Shown in pieces: positions 27,421-36,100 of a stretch of 64,000 bases of DNA. The notes below the pieces were generated by a model. It was not told the origin of the DNA, made no database searches, and was given only the letters and a program-made list of their open reading frames with translations. Position numbers and translations under genes: made by a program. Source of the stretch: Flavobacterium sp. (GTDB lineage: Bacteria; Bacteroidota; Bacteroidia; Flavobacteriales; Flavobacteriaceae); the NCBI RefSeq assembly GCF_024710485.1, contig NZ_JANJUQ010000030.1, forward strand, positions 62,001-126,000, written 5' to 3'. Position 1 is the first letter of the stretch; each line of letters begins with the position of its first letter.

Positions 27421-27478
27421 ATCAAATATTAGATATTAGATATCAAAATTTGAATATCAAATATCATAAATCTAAAAA
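27421..27478. repeat. AT-rich word-like spacer repeat (ATATCAAATAT type)
   Basis: The spacer between the HAD and CCG-domain genes is built almost wholly of alternating words ATATCAAATAT, ATATTAGATAT and AATTTGAATATC, giving many overlapping short direct and inverted repeats. No promoter or terminator is obvious in it. Confidence 0.6.
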
Positions 27479-27484
27479 TTGATT

Positions 27485-28276
27485 ATGTCAGAAGTATTAA
27501 ACGTGCCGACTATGGCAGAAATGATGGCTCAAGGCAAGCAACCCGAAGTATTGTTTTGGGTAGGTTGTGCCGGAAGTTTTGACGACAGGGCCAAAAAAAT
27601 CACTAAGGCTTTCGTGCGCATTCTAAATCGCGCCAAAGTAGAGTTTGCCGTTTTAGGAACTGAAGAAAGTTGTACCGGTGATCCGGCCAAACGCGCCGGC
27701 AACGAATTTTTGTTTCAAATGCAAGCCATGATGAATATCGAGGTATTAAATGCTTACGAAGCCAAAAAAATCGTTACCGCTTGTCCGCATTGTTTCAATA
27801 CTTTAAAAAATGAATATCCGGAATTGGGTGGCACTTATGAAGTGGTTCACCATACCGAATTTTTAAAACAACTTTTAGATTCGGGTCGATTAACTATCGA
27901 AGGCGGCCAATTTAAAGGTAAAAAAATCACTTTCCACGATCCGTGTTATTTGGGACGCGCCAATAATGTGTATGAAGCACCAAGAGATTTGATTCAGAAA
28001 TTAGATGCTGAGTTAGTCGAAATGAAACGCTCTCGTGCCAATGGATTGTGTTGTGGTGCCGGAGGTGCTCAAATGTTCAAGGAACCTGAAAATGGGAACA
28101 AAGACATCAACGTGGAAAGAACGGAAGATGCTTTAGAAACCAAAGCCGAAATCATTGCAGCCGGTTGTCCGTTTTGCAACACCATGATGACCGACGGTGT
28201 AAAAGCCAAAGAGCAAGAAGGCAACGTAAAAGTGATGGACGTAGCCGAACTTATCGCGAATGCACAAGATTTATAA
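27485..28276 (+). CDS. CCG-domain (HdrB-like) (Fe-S)-binding protein
   Basis: The 263-residue soluble protein has two CCG cysteine repeats: in the first, CPHC follows an upstream Cys-containing GTEESCTGDP; in the second, HDPCYLGR, GLCCGAGGAQMF and GCPFC follow in order. In heterodisulfide reductase HdrB/HdrD and in GlpC or LutA relatives these bind unusual [4Fe-4S] clusters at the substrate site. It pairs with the membrane HdrC-like protein upstream. The ORF track's start is a TTG at 27479; the ATG two codons later is preferred. Confidence 0.88.
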   Translation: MSEVLNVPTMAEMMAQGKQPEVLFWVGCAGSFDDRAKKITKAFVRILNRAKVEFAVLGTEESCTGDPAKRAGNEFLFQMQAMMNIEVLNAYEAKKIVTACPHCFNTLKNEYPELGGTYEVVHHTEFLKQLLDSGRLTIEGGQFKGKKITFHDPCYLGRANNVYEAPRDLIQKLDAELVEMKRSRANGLCCGAGGAQMFKEPENGNKDINVERTEDALETKAEIIAAGCPFCNTMMTDGVKAKEQEGNVKVMDVAELIANAQDL

Positions 28277-28315
28277 TGCTGTAATCTCAATTATTAATAC
28301 CCAATCATCAATCTC

Positions 28316-28798
28316 ATGTTTGTACCTTTTGAAAATCTACCCGAAGAATCCCGAATTTGGATTTATCAGTCCAATCGCAAATTTTCAGATGATGAGATGA
28401 CTGAAATCGAACAAGATTTGAAAGCATTTCTCGAGAATTGGTCAGCTCACGGTACCGGATTGGAAGCCTCTTATTTGCTCAAATACAATCGTTTTATTAT
28501 TATAGCAGTCAATCAAGAAGTGCAACAAGCCACCGGTTGTTCTATTGACACTTCGGTTTCTTTTATCCAAAGTTTAGAGCAAAAATACCAAGTAGACTTG
28601 TTGGATAAAATGAATGTTACTTTTAAAAACGGAGAGCACATCGCACATAAATCGCTTATCGATTTTAAACGCATGGCCAAAGAGAAAGCCGTAACGGCCA
28701 ATACTATAGTGTTTAATAATTTGGTTAATACCATCGAAGAGTTCAACGAAAGCTGGGAAGTTCCTGCTGCCGACAGTTGGCATAGTCGTTTCTTTTAA
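28316..28798 (+). CDS. Conserved protein of unknown function (mis-named ABC transporter ATPase in relatives)
   Basis: The 160-residue soluble protein lacks Walker A, Walker B and the ABC signature, so the ATPase name often attached to relatives is not supported. It contains ESRIWIYQSNRKFSDDE at the start, a GCSIDTS motif near residue 75, and a Trp-rich end (SWEVPAADSWHSRFF). The Cys-Ser-Ile-Asp motif is a possible functional site. It is tightly placed between the CCG-domain gene and the GH3 gene, in a run conserved in the family from memory. Confidence 0.75.
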   Translation: MFVPFENLPEESRIWIYQSNRKFSDDEMTEIEQDLKAFLENWSAHGTGLEASYLLKYNRFIIIAVNQEVQQATGCSIDTSVSFIQSLEQKYQVDLLDKMNVTFKNGEHIAHKSLIDFKRMAKEKAVTANTIVFNNLVNTIEEFNESWEVPAADSWHSRFF

Positions 28799-28811
28799 TT
28801 TCCGTTTTTTC

Positions 28812-31800
28812 ATGAAGCAGTTTTTGTTCAGAATAGCAGTATTCAGCGCTTTGTTGTTTTTGGTTACGAATTGTTCGACTACCAAGGACAAAAAGTCGTT
28901 TGTAACCCTGAGCAAAGCCGGCATCGCAGAAGACGAAGAAATTTACATTCCTCATCTTAAATCGGAGCGAAAAAACTTTTTCCCCGAGACCTTAGCCGAA
29001 AGCCAATGGGTTGACAGCATCTACAACCAAATGACTTTTGATGAAAAAGTAGGGCAGTTGTTTATGGTGGCAGCTTATTCTAACAAAGATTCCATTCACA
29101 CCAATGCAATCAAAAAGTTGGTACGCGATTATAAAATCGGTGGCGTAATTTTCTTTCAAGGCGGTCCGAGAAGACAAGCGCGTTTAACCAACCAATACCA
29201 ATCATTAGCCAAAGTGCCGCTGTTTATTGGGATCGATGCCGAATGGGGCATGAGCATGCGTCTGGATTCTACGTTTCGCTATCCGTTCAACATGACTTTA
29301 GGCGCTGTCAAAGATTTGAAATTGGTTGAGAAAGTCGGAGTAGCCATGGCTAAAGAAAGCAAAAGAATGGGTGTACACTTTAATTTTGCACCGGTTTTAG
29401 ACATCAATACCAATCCCAAAAATCCGATTATCGGTTTTCGTTCTTTTGGCGAAAATAAAGTTAATGTTGCCGAACACGCCATCGCATTAATGAACGGAAC
29501 TCAAAGCCAAGGCATATTTGCCACGGGGAAACACTTTCCGGGTCACGGCGATACTTCAACAGATTCACATCATACTTTACCGGTAGTTAATGCCTCTGCA
29601 GAGCATATCGAAAAAGTAGAATTGTATCCTTATAAACGTATGTTCGATGAAGGTTTGGTTTCTGTAATGGTCGCACATTTGAATGTGCCGAGTTTAGAGC
29701 CGCGCGAAGGCTATCCGACTTCTATTTCGCAACCCGTAGTCACCAATTTGTTGAAAAATGAAATGGGTTTCGAAGGCTTGATTTTTACCGATGCCTTGAA
29801 TATGAAAGGAGCCAGTAATTTTAAAAAGCCCGGAGATATTGATTTGGAAGCCTTTATGGCCGGAAACGATATTTTGCTTTTTGCCGAGAATGTGCCTTTG
29901 GCAGTCGATAAAATCAGAGCTGCTTTTCAACAAGGATTGGTTACTGAGAATCGTTTGGCCGAATCGGTTAAAAAAATATTGCGATACAAATTCAAAGCCG
30001 GATTGCACCAATACGAACCGGTAGAAGAAATCAATTTGTACAACGATTTGAATCCGAAATCTAATCTTTCTTTGCAGTACGAACTCTACGAAAATGCGGT
30101 GACAGTGGTTAAGAATGACGGAATTTTGCCGATTCGCAATTTGAATCAAAAGATAGCCTACGTGAAAATAGGTGAAGACCACAACAGTGCTTTTGTCAAT
30201 ACGTTAAAGAAATATACCGAAGTTACCGAAGTGTCAGATGCCAATCCGGATTCTCTTATGGTCAAGTTGGCTGATTTCGAAACAGTTATTGTAGGTTATC
30301 ACAAATCGGATAAAGCCTGGTGGAAATCGCATGAGTTTACGGAAGCCGAGTTGCAGTTGATTGCGAATATTGGCGCCCAAAAGAAAGTGGTTTTAGATTG
30401 TTTTACCAAACCGTACACCTTATCTAAAATTCAAAATTTTGAAACTATTGAAGGCGTTATTGTTTCTTATCAAAATGCTGAAATAGCTCAGGAAGTTTCG
30501 GCTGAATTGATTTTTGGTGCGATTGAATCCAAAGGAAAGTTATCGGTTTCCATTAACGATGAATACAAAGCCGGACACGGATTAACCACAGAGAAGTTAA
30601 ATCGTTTAGGATTTTCCACACCAGAGAATATGGGAATGAGTTCGGAAAAGCTCAATCAAATCGAAAAATTAGCCATCAAGGCCATCGACGGAAAAATGGC
30701 ACCCGGAATGCAAGTTTTGGTAGCGCGTAAAGGCAAAGTGGTTTATCAAAAATCATTCGGTTACCAAACTTATGACAACAAGGTAAGGGTGAAGAACACG
30801 GATTTGTATGATGTAGCTTCTTTAACTAAAGTCATAGCTACTTTGCCCAACGTGATGCAGTTGTACGATCGTAAAAAGGTGCGCTTAGAAACCACTTTAG
30901 GTGAAATGTTGCCTAGTTTTCAAGGTTCCAACAAAGCTTCCATTGATTTTAAAACTTTGTTGTCACATTACGGACAACTCCAGGCCTGGATTCCGTTTTA
31001 CAAAGCTACTGTTGGAGCCGATAAAAAGCCTTTGGAAAGATATTACAGAAAAACGGCAGTTCCGGGGTTTACTAAAAGAGTAACTGACAGTCTGTACCTA
31101 CGTGACGACTACCACGATAGCATCATGAAGCAAATTATCGATAGTCCGTTACTCGATAAAAAAGAATACAAATACAGCGATTTTACCTTCATCATTCTCA
31201 AACAATATTTAGAAAAGAAAACCGGAAAATCTCTAGATCAACTCACTTACGAGAATTTCTACCAATCGTTGGGAATGAATTACACTTTGTATAATCCGTT
31301 GACTAAGTTCGATAAAAGTCTGATTGCACCTACGGAGGAAGATAATTATTTCCGCCAAACAACTATTCAAGGCTATGTACACGATATGGAAGCCGCTATG
31401 GAAGGTGGCGTTGCCGGTCATGCCGGTGTTTTTTCCAATGCCTTGGATGTGGCGAAAATGATGCAATTGTTTTTGCAAAAAGGGCAATACGGTGGCGTTA
31501 CTTATTTTTCTCCTGAAACTTTTGACGTATTCAATACCTGTCATTTCTGTGCCGAAGGCAATCGCAGAGGCTTAGGATTTGATAAACCACAACTCAGCGG
31601 TGGTGGTCCAACTTGCGGTTGTGTTTCCAAATCAAGTTTCGGACATACCGGATTTACAGGAACCATAGCTTGGGCTGATCCTGAAACAGAAATAGTTTAT
31701 GTGTTCTTGTCCAACAGAACTTACCCGGATTCAAATTTACCGAACAAACTTTCTAAAGAAAACATTCGTGAAGAAATTCAAAAAGTAATTCAAGACGCCA

Positions 31801-31814
31801 TCATAGTCCACTGA
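28812..31814 (+). CDS. GH3 beta-N-acetylglucosaminidase (NagZ-like) fused to a beta-lactamase-type serine hydrolase, lipoprotein
   Basis: The 1000-residue protein begins with a lipoprotein signal (FLVTNC, Cys at about 21). The GH3 domain (about 55-400) shows IGIDAEWG, KHFPGHGDTSTDSHH and the nucleophile in IFTDALNMKG (about 326). A middle domain (about 420-590) precedes a class C beta-lactamase-like domain (about 610-1000) with SLTK as the S-x-x-K motif, KYSDF and GHTGFTG. It is likely to trim peptidoglycan fragments at the cell surface or in the periplasm: GH3 removes GlcNAc, and the serine hydrolase may act on peptides or esters. Confidence 0.9.
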   Translation: MKQFLFRIAVFSALLFLVTNCSTTKDKKSFVTLSKAGIAEDEEIYIPHLKSERKNFFPETLAESQWVDSIYNQMTFDEKVGQLFMVAAYSNKDSIHTNAIKKLVRDYKIGGVIFFQGGPRRQARLTNQYQSLAKVPLFIGIDAEWGMSMRLDSTFRYPFNMTLGAVKDLKLVEKVGVAMAKESKRMGVHFNFAPVLDINTNPKNPIIGFRSFGENKVNVAEHAIALMNGTQSQGIFATGKHFPGHGDTSTDSHHTLPVVNASAEHIEKVELYPYKRMFDEGLVSVMVAHLNVPSLEPREGYPTSISQPVVTNLLKNEMGFEGLIFTDALNMKGASNFKKPGDIDLEAFMAGNDILLFAENVPLAVDKIRAAFQQGLVTENRLAESVKKILRYKFKAGLHQYEPVEEINLYNDLNPKSNLSLQYELYENAVTVVKNDGILPIRNLNQKIAYVKIGEDHNSAFVNTLKKYTEVTEVSDANPDSLMVKLADFETVIVGYHKSDKAWWKSHEFTEAELQLIANIGAQKKVVLDCFTKPYTLSKIQNFETIEGVIVSYQNAEIAQEVSAELIFGAIESKGKLSVSINDEYKAGHGLTTEKLNRLGFSTPENMGMSSEKLNQIEKLAIKAIDGKMAPGMQVLVARKGKVVYQKSFGYQTYDNKVRVKNTDLYDVASLTKVIATLPNVMQLYDRKKVRLETTLGEMLPSFQGSNKASIDFKTLLSHYGQLQAWIPFYKATVGADKKPLERYYRKTAVPGFTKRVTDSLYLRDDYHDSIMKQIIDSPLLDKKEYKYSDFTFIILKQYLEKKTGKSLDQLTYENFYQSLGMNYTLYNPLTKFDKSLIAPTEEDNYFRQTTIQGYVHDMEAAMEGGVAGHAGVFSNALDVAKMMQLFLQKGQYGGVTYFSPETFDVFNTCHFCAEGNRRGLGFDKPQLSGGGPTCGCVSKSSFGHTGFTGTIAWADPETEIVYVFLSNRTYPDSNLPNKLSKENIREEIQKVIQDAIIVH

Positions 31815-31881
31815 TTCTTTAACGCTTTTTTACCAAATCACATCGCTATTTTCTTTAAATTCGTACCAACAAAAACAGTTT

Positions 31882-33024
31882 ATGAAAATAGCCATAGTTT
31901 GCTATCCTACATTTGGAGGTAGCGGTGTTGTAGCCACAGAACTCGGACTCGAATTAGCCCATCGCGGTCATGAAATTCATTTTATTACTTACCGTCAGCC
32001 GGTGCGTTTGGCCCTTCTAAATCCTAACGTACATTACCACGAGGTAAATGTACCTGAATATCCGCTGTTTCATTACCAACCCTACGAATTGGCCTTGTCT
32101 AGTAAGCTGGTGGATATGGTAAAATTGTACAAGATAGAAGTCCTGCACGTACATTATGCTATTCCGCACGCATACGCCGGCTATATGGCTAAGCAAATGT
32201 TGAAAGACGAAGGCATCAATATTCCAATGGTAACTACATTGCACGGTACCGATATTACCTTAGTTGGCAATCATCCTTTTTACAAACCGGCAGTGAGTTT
32301 CAGTATCAATAAATCCGATGTAGTTACTTCGGTATCGCAAAGTTTAAAAGACGATACTTACAACTTGTTTCCCATTGAAAAAGACATACATGTAATTCCG
32401 AATTTTATCGAGTTGGATAAGACCAGAAATGAGAGTTTGATTTCTTGTCAGCGTTCGGTTATGGCTCAAAAAGAAGAGCGAATCGTAACGCACATCAGTA
32501 ATTTCAGAAAGGTAAAACGCATTCCGGATGTTGTCAAAATCTTTTATAAAATTCAGCAACAAATTCCGGCTAAACTAATGATGGTTGGCGACGGACCTGA
32601 AAAAGCCAAAGCCGAAGAACTTTGTGAAGAATTAGGCATACAAGACAAAGTTATTTTCTTTGGAAACAGTAACGAGATTGACCAAATTTTGTCGTATTCT
32701 GACTTATTTTTATTACCGTCGGAAACCGAAAGTTTCGGATTGGCAGCTTTGGAAGCAATGGCTTGGAGCGTACCGGTTATCTCCAGTAATTCAGGCGGTT
32801 TACCCGAAGTGAATTTTGACGGTGAATCCGGTTATTTGAGCAATGTAGGTGATATTGATAATATGGCTGAGAATGCTTTGAAGATTTTAAAAGACGACAA
32901 AATACTTGAGCAATTCAGAACCAATGCTTTGAATATTGCCAAACGATTTGACATTAAAAACATATTACCGCTTTATGAAAATTTGTATATTCAAGCCATA
33001 AAAGAAACCCGATGCGAAAAATAA
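31882..33024 (+). CDS. bshA: N-acetyl-alpha-D-glucosaminyl L-malate synthase
   Basis: The 380-residue GT4 glycosyltransferase joins UDP-GlcNAc and L-malate in the first step of bacillithiol synthesis. Characteristic features are CYPTFGGSGVVATELG at the N-terminus, HVHYAIPHA, TTLHGTDITLVG, and the GT4 donor motif ETESFGLAALEAMAWSVPVI. BshA normally works with the BshB deacetylase and BshC ligase, which are not in the window. It overlaps the next gene by 13 nt. Confidence 0.94.
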   Translation: MKIAIVCYPTFGGSGVVATELGLELAHRGHEIHFITYRQPVRLALLNPNVHYHEVNVPEYPLFHYQPYELALSSKLVDMVKLYKIEVLHVHYAIPHAYAGYMAKQMLKDEGINIPMVTTLHGTDITLVGNHPFYKPAVSFSINKSDVVTSVSQSLKDDTYNLFPIEKDIHVIPNFIELDKTRNESLISCQRSVMAQKEERIVTHISNFRKVKRIPDVVKIFYKIQQQIPAKLMMVGDGPEKAKAEELCEELGIQDKVIFFGNSNEIDQILSYSDLFLLPSETESFGLAALEAMAWSVPVISSNSGGLPEVNFDGESGYLSNVGDIDNMAENALKILKDDKILEQFRTNALNIAKRFDIKNILPLYENLYIQAIKETRCEK

Positions 33025-33437
33025 TTTCCTTATTGGCCTTTATAGCACTGTATTCGTGTTCCACTTCAAAAGCAACAGCACCATTGCCATTGTATGAAGT
33101 CTTGGTAACCAATAATGATGGTGGTGCTAACATCAAGTTTTATGAAATTCTTACTGAACCCAAAGAAATCATGATGCTTTTGGGAGATGAAACGCTACAA
33201 AAGAAAATCAAATCGCAAGATACCCAGAAAAGCAGTTTTATTATTCTTAATTCCGGACCGACAAAAGAGACTTACAATAGGGTGAAGGTTGAAAAAGTGG
33301 TTGAAACTCCCACAGAGATTGTGGTCTATGTTAAAGACACTCAAAAGCCAACTGAGGCGGATTTGAGTAACGAAAATATTATCTATCCTTACACCATTAT
33401 CAAAATCAATTCGAAGAAACCCATAGTTATCAAATAA
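33012..33437 (+). CDS. Small lipoprotein of unknown function overlapping bshA
   Basis: The 141-residue product starts with a lipoprotein signal (ALYSC, Cys at about residue 16) and has a soluble beta-rich domain. I recognise no family. It starts inside the last codons of bshA (13-nt overlap), implying translational coupling, and ends at a strong bidirectional terminator. Confidence 0.75.
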   Translation: MRKIISLLAFIALYSCSTSKATAPLPLYEVLVTNNDGGANIKFYEILTEPKEIMMLLGDETLQKKIKSQDTQKSSFIILNSGPTKETYNRVKVEKVVETPTEIVVYVKDTQKPTEADLSNENIIYPYTIIKINSKKPIVIK

Positions 33438-33474
33438 AAAAAATCCCGATTTTCAAAGAATCGGGATTTTTTTT
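33436..33474. terminator. Bidirectional terminator between the bshA operon and the OMP gene
   Basis: Arms AAAATCCCGATT/AATCGGGATTTT with a short loop and A/T tracts on both sides, placed between convergent genes. It starts within the stop codon of the lipoprotein gene. Confidence 0.85.
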
Positions 33475-33488
33475 ATTTCATTTTTAAA

Positions 33489-33977
33489 TTACCAACGGTA
33501 ACGGATACTCAAAGCAATGTCCGGTCCGAAACTGTCTTCTCTGTAGTCGTCAGAATTAAAATAAATTTCAGGTCTGAAGTCCAAAGACAATTGAAGCGGA
33601 ATGTCGAAGTTGTATTCAATACCGATGTCACCGGCTGCTAACAAAATAGTTCCGTTTTCATCGAAACCATTGTCCTTATAACTCCAACTTCCGATACCAC
33701 CACCAACTCCGGCATACCAATTGAAGCCTCCGTCAATATTCCAAACCCATTGGTACAAACCAACCAATTTAAAAGCATCGACATTTTGACTGTTTCTCCA
33801 ACCCAAATCAAGCTCTAAACGATTGTTTTTAGACAAACCTCTTTGGTATGAAACTTCACCACCAAATCCATCGTTGTCTCCCAAACGTAATCCTAAGGCA
33901 TTTTTTGAAATGTCTTGAGCCTGCGCGCTGAATGCTAATCCGATTAGCATAAAAGCTGATAAAATGATTTTCTTCAT
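33489..33977 (-). CDS. Small outer-membrane beta-barrel protein
   Basis: The 162-residue protein has a signal peptide (about 1-20, ending SAQAQ), alternating hydrophobic/aromatic strands (for example GEVSYQRG, NRLELDLGWRN, NWYAGVGGGIG) and a terminal strand ending RYRW, typical of eight-stranded barrels. Function is unknown. A TATATTTG box lies upstream (33999-34006, minus strand). Confidence 0.85.
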   Translation of the reverse strand: MKKIILSAFMLIGLAFSAQAQDISKNALGLRLGDNDGFGGEVSYQRGLSKNNRLELDLGWRNSQNVDAFKLVGLYQWVWNIDGGFNWYAGVGGGIGSWSYKDNGFDENGTILLAAGDIGIEYNFDIPLQLSLDFRPEIYFNSDDYREDSFGPDIALSIRYRW

Positions 33978-33998
33978 AAATGTGTTTTTTTGTTAATA

Positions 33999-34006
33999 CA
34001 AATATA
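33999..34006 (-). promoter_or_regulatory. -7 box of the OMP gene
   Basis: Minus-strand TATATTTG, about 20 nt before the ATG; no clear -33 element. Confidence 0.5.
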
Positions 34007-34065
34007 CTCATTAACGAGGAAAAATGCCGATTATTGTTAATAGTAGTCTTATATTTTTGTTAAAA

Positions 34066-34905
34066 TTATTTCTGCTCCTTAGATAAAATGATAGAGGCAA
34101 TAAGCTGTTGTTCTATATAATTTTCCATATCAGACCAATCCTCTTCTTCCTCTTCTAGTTCGGTGTAGTCTTCATAACGGTATAGTTTCCAACGTTTTTT
34201 GTGGTATTCTAAAGCAGTTAGGTTTTCTACCCAATCCCCTGAATTTAAGTACAAAGTAGCACCGTTTTTATTTTCTTTTTTTTCAATTTTAGGTTCGTGA
34301 ATATGGCCGCAAATAACATAGTCATAATTTTTTTCGATGGCCAAATCAGTCGCCGTATTCTCGAAATCGGAAATGTGTTTGACGGCTTTTTTAACTCCGG
34401 CTTTGATTTTTTTAGAAAACGAATAAGGTTCTTTTCCCATTTTTTTCAAACACCAATTGATGAAGCGATTCAGTAAAATGAGATAATCGTAGCCGATACC
34501 ACCGAGTTTGGCTATCCATTTGGAATGTTGGACAGAGGCATCAAATACATCTCCGTGAAATATCCAGGCCTTTTTATGATCGAGTTCTAAAACGAGTTTG
34601 TCCACGACTTTAAAATTTCCGATAGAAGTATCACTGAATTTTCGTAGGAATTCATCGTGATTCCCTGTAATATAATACACCTGAGTACCTTTAGAAGCTA
34701 AGTTGATAATCTTTTGGATTACCTTTAAATGCGACTTCGGAAAATAGGATTTTCGAAATTGCCAAATATCGATGATGTCACCGTTTAAGATTAATATTTT
34801 GGGTTTGATGGAGGATAAGTAATAACCCAATTCGTGCGCATGAGCTCCAAAAGTACCAAGGTGAACATCGGAAATCACCACTACATCCGTTTTTCTTTTT
34901 TTCAA
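34066..34905 (-). CDS. UDP-2,3-diacylglucosamine diphosphatase-like metallophosphoesterase
   Basis: The 279-residue protein has the full calcineurin-type metal site: SDVHLGTF, GDIIDIW, GNHDEF, FHGDVFD and CGHIHEPK. The family is LpxH/LpxH2-like, which cleaves UDP-2,3-diacyl-GlcN to lipid X in lipid A synthesis at the cytoplasmic face. An acidic C-terminal tail (LEEEEEDWSDMENY) extends beyond the core and may act in membrane or partner contact. Because several LpxH-like paralogues exist in Bacteroidota, the exact substrate is uncertain. Confidence 0.85.
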   Translation of the reverse strand: MKKRKTDVVVISDVHLGTFGAHAHELGYYLSSIKPKILILNGDIIDIWQFRKSYFPKSHLKVIQKIINLASKGTQVYYITGNHDEFLRKFSDTSIGNFKVVDKLVLELDHKKAWIFHGDVFDASVQHSKWIAKLGGIGYDYLILLNRFINWCLKKMGKEPYSFSKKIKAGVKKAVKHISDFENTATDLAIEKNYDYVICGHIHEPKIEKKENKNGATLYLNSGDWVENLTALEYHKKRWKLYRYEDYTELEEEEEDWSDMENYIEQQLIASIILSKEQK

Positions 34906-34989
34906 AATAATTGCTTTTAAGGTTTTCCAAATTAACTATTAAGATGTTAGTCTAAGTTTACCTAAGGATTAACTTTTGAATAATAATCT

Positions 34990-35019
34990 TTTGCACTTTT
35001 AAACTTTGCCCTATATTTG
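34990..35019 (+). promoter_or_regulatory. Promoter of aroC
   Basis: TTTG (34990-34993), 18-nt spacer, TATATTTG (35012-35019): a textbook Bacteroidota promoter. The aroC ATG is 16 nt downstream. Confidence 0.75.
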
Positions 35020-35035
35020 TTTAAAATCGATAAAC

Positions 35036-36100
35036 ATGGCCGGAAACAGTTACGGAACTCTTTTTAAAGTCACCACTTTCGGAGAATCTCACGGAGAAGC
35101 TTTAGGAGGAATTATCGATGGCTGTCCACCCGGAGTAGCGTTAAATTTTGAAGCCATTCAAGCCGAAATGCAGCGCAGAAAGCCCGGACAGTCGGCCATA
35201 GTTACCCAACGAAAAGAAGCCGATGAAGTACAGTTTTTATCCGGAATTTTTGAAGGAAAAACGACAGGCACACCAATCGGTTTTATCATCCCGAATACCA
35301 ATCAAAAATCGGATGATTATACGCATATCAAAGATTCGTATCGACCGAGCCATGCCGATTATGTGTATGAAAAAAAATACGGCATTCGTGATTACCGCGG
35401 CGGCGGAAGAAGTTCGGCCAGAGAAACTGCTTGTAGAGTAGTAGCCGGAGCGGTTGCTAAACAATTATTGCCTTCGGTAAAAATAAACGCTTTTGTATCA
35501 TCTGTTGGGACTATTTTTATAGACAAACCATATCAGGACTTAGATTTTTCGCTAACAGAAAGCAATGCTGTTCGTTGTCCCGATTTAGAGACAGCAGCTA
35601 AAATGGAAAACTATATCAAGAGCATTCGCAAAGAAGGCGATACGGTTGGCGGAACTATCACTTGTGTTATTCAAAATGTTCCTGTCGGATTAGGTGAACC
35701 TGTTTTTGACAAATTGCATGCCGAATTGGGCAAAGCAATGTTGTCAATCAATGCTGTAAAAGGATTCGAATATGGTAGCGGATTTTGCGGTGCACAAATG
35801 AAAGGCAGTGAACACAACGATCTTTACAACGATGACGGATCTACCAAGACCAATCTTTCCGGTGGTATTCAGGGCGGAATTTCTAACGGGATGGATATCT
35901 ATTTCCGAGTAGCTTTCAAACCGGTTGCCACTTTGATGCAAGAGCAGGAAGTTTTAACCAATCAAAATACTATTGTCACACAGCAAGGGAAAGGACGTCA
36001 TGATCCTTGTGTGGTGCCGAGAGCGGTACCCATTGTGGAAGCTATGGCTGCCTTAGTTTTGGCTGATTTTTATTTACTAAACAAAACCTATCAAAAATAA
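35036..36100 (+). CDS. aroC: Chorismate synthase
   Basis: The 354-residue enzyme makes chorismate from EPSP using reduced FMN, the last step of the shikimate pathway. It shows [18 protein letters not shown] (conserved N-terminal signature), [31 protein letters not shown] and [15 protein letters not shown]. The track's ORF begins at 35006, but the ATG at 35036 ([10 protein letters not shown]) matches the family start and leaves room for the promoter. The next gene starts at the very next base. Confidence 0.96.
   Translation: MAGNSYGTLFKVTTFGESHGEALGGIIDGCPPGVALNFEAIQAEMQRRKPGQSAIVTQRKEADEVQFLSGIFEGKTTGTPIGFIIPNTNQKSDDYTHIKDSYRPSHADYVYEKKYGIRDYRGGGRSSARETACRVVAGAVAKQLLPSVKINAFVSSVGTIFIDKPYQDLDFSLTESNAVRCPDLETAAKMENYIKSIRKEGDTVGGTITCVIQNVPVGLGEPVFDKLHAELGKAMLSINAVKGFEYGSGFCGAQMKGSEHNDLYNDDGSTKTNLSGGIQGGISNGMDIYFRVAFKPVATLMQEQEVLTNQNTIVTQQGKGRHDPCVVPRAVPIVEAMAALVLADFYLLNKTYQK

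Noticed and set aside
29694-30182. 162-aa minus-strand ORF in the GH3 gene
   Set aside because: Antisense to the conserved GH3 domain; composition looks like reverse-frame shadow.
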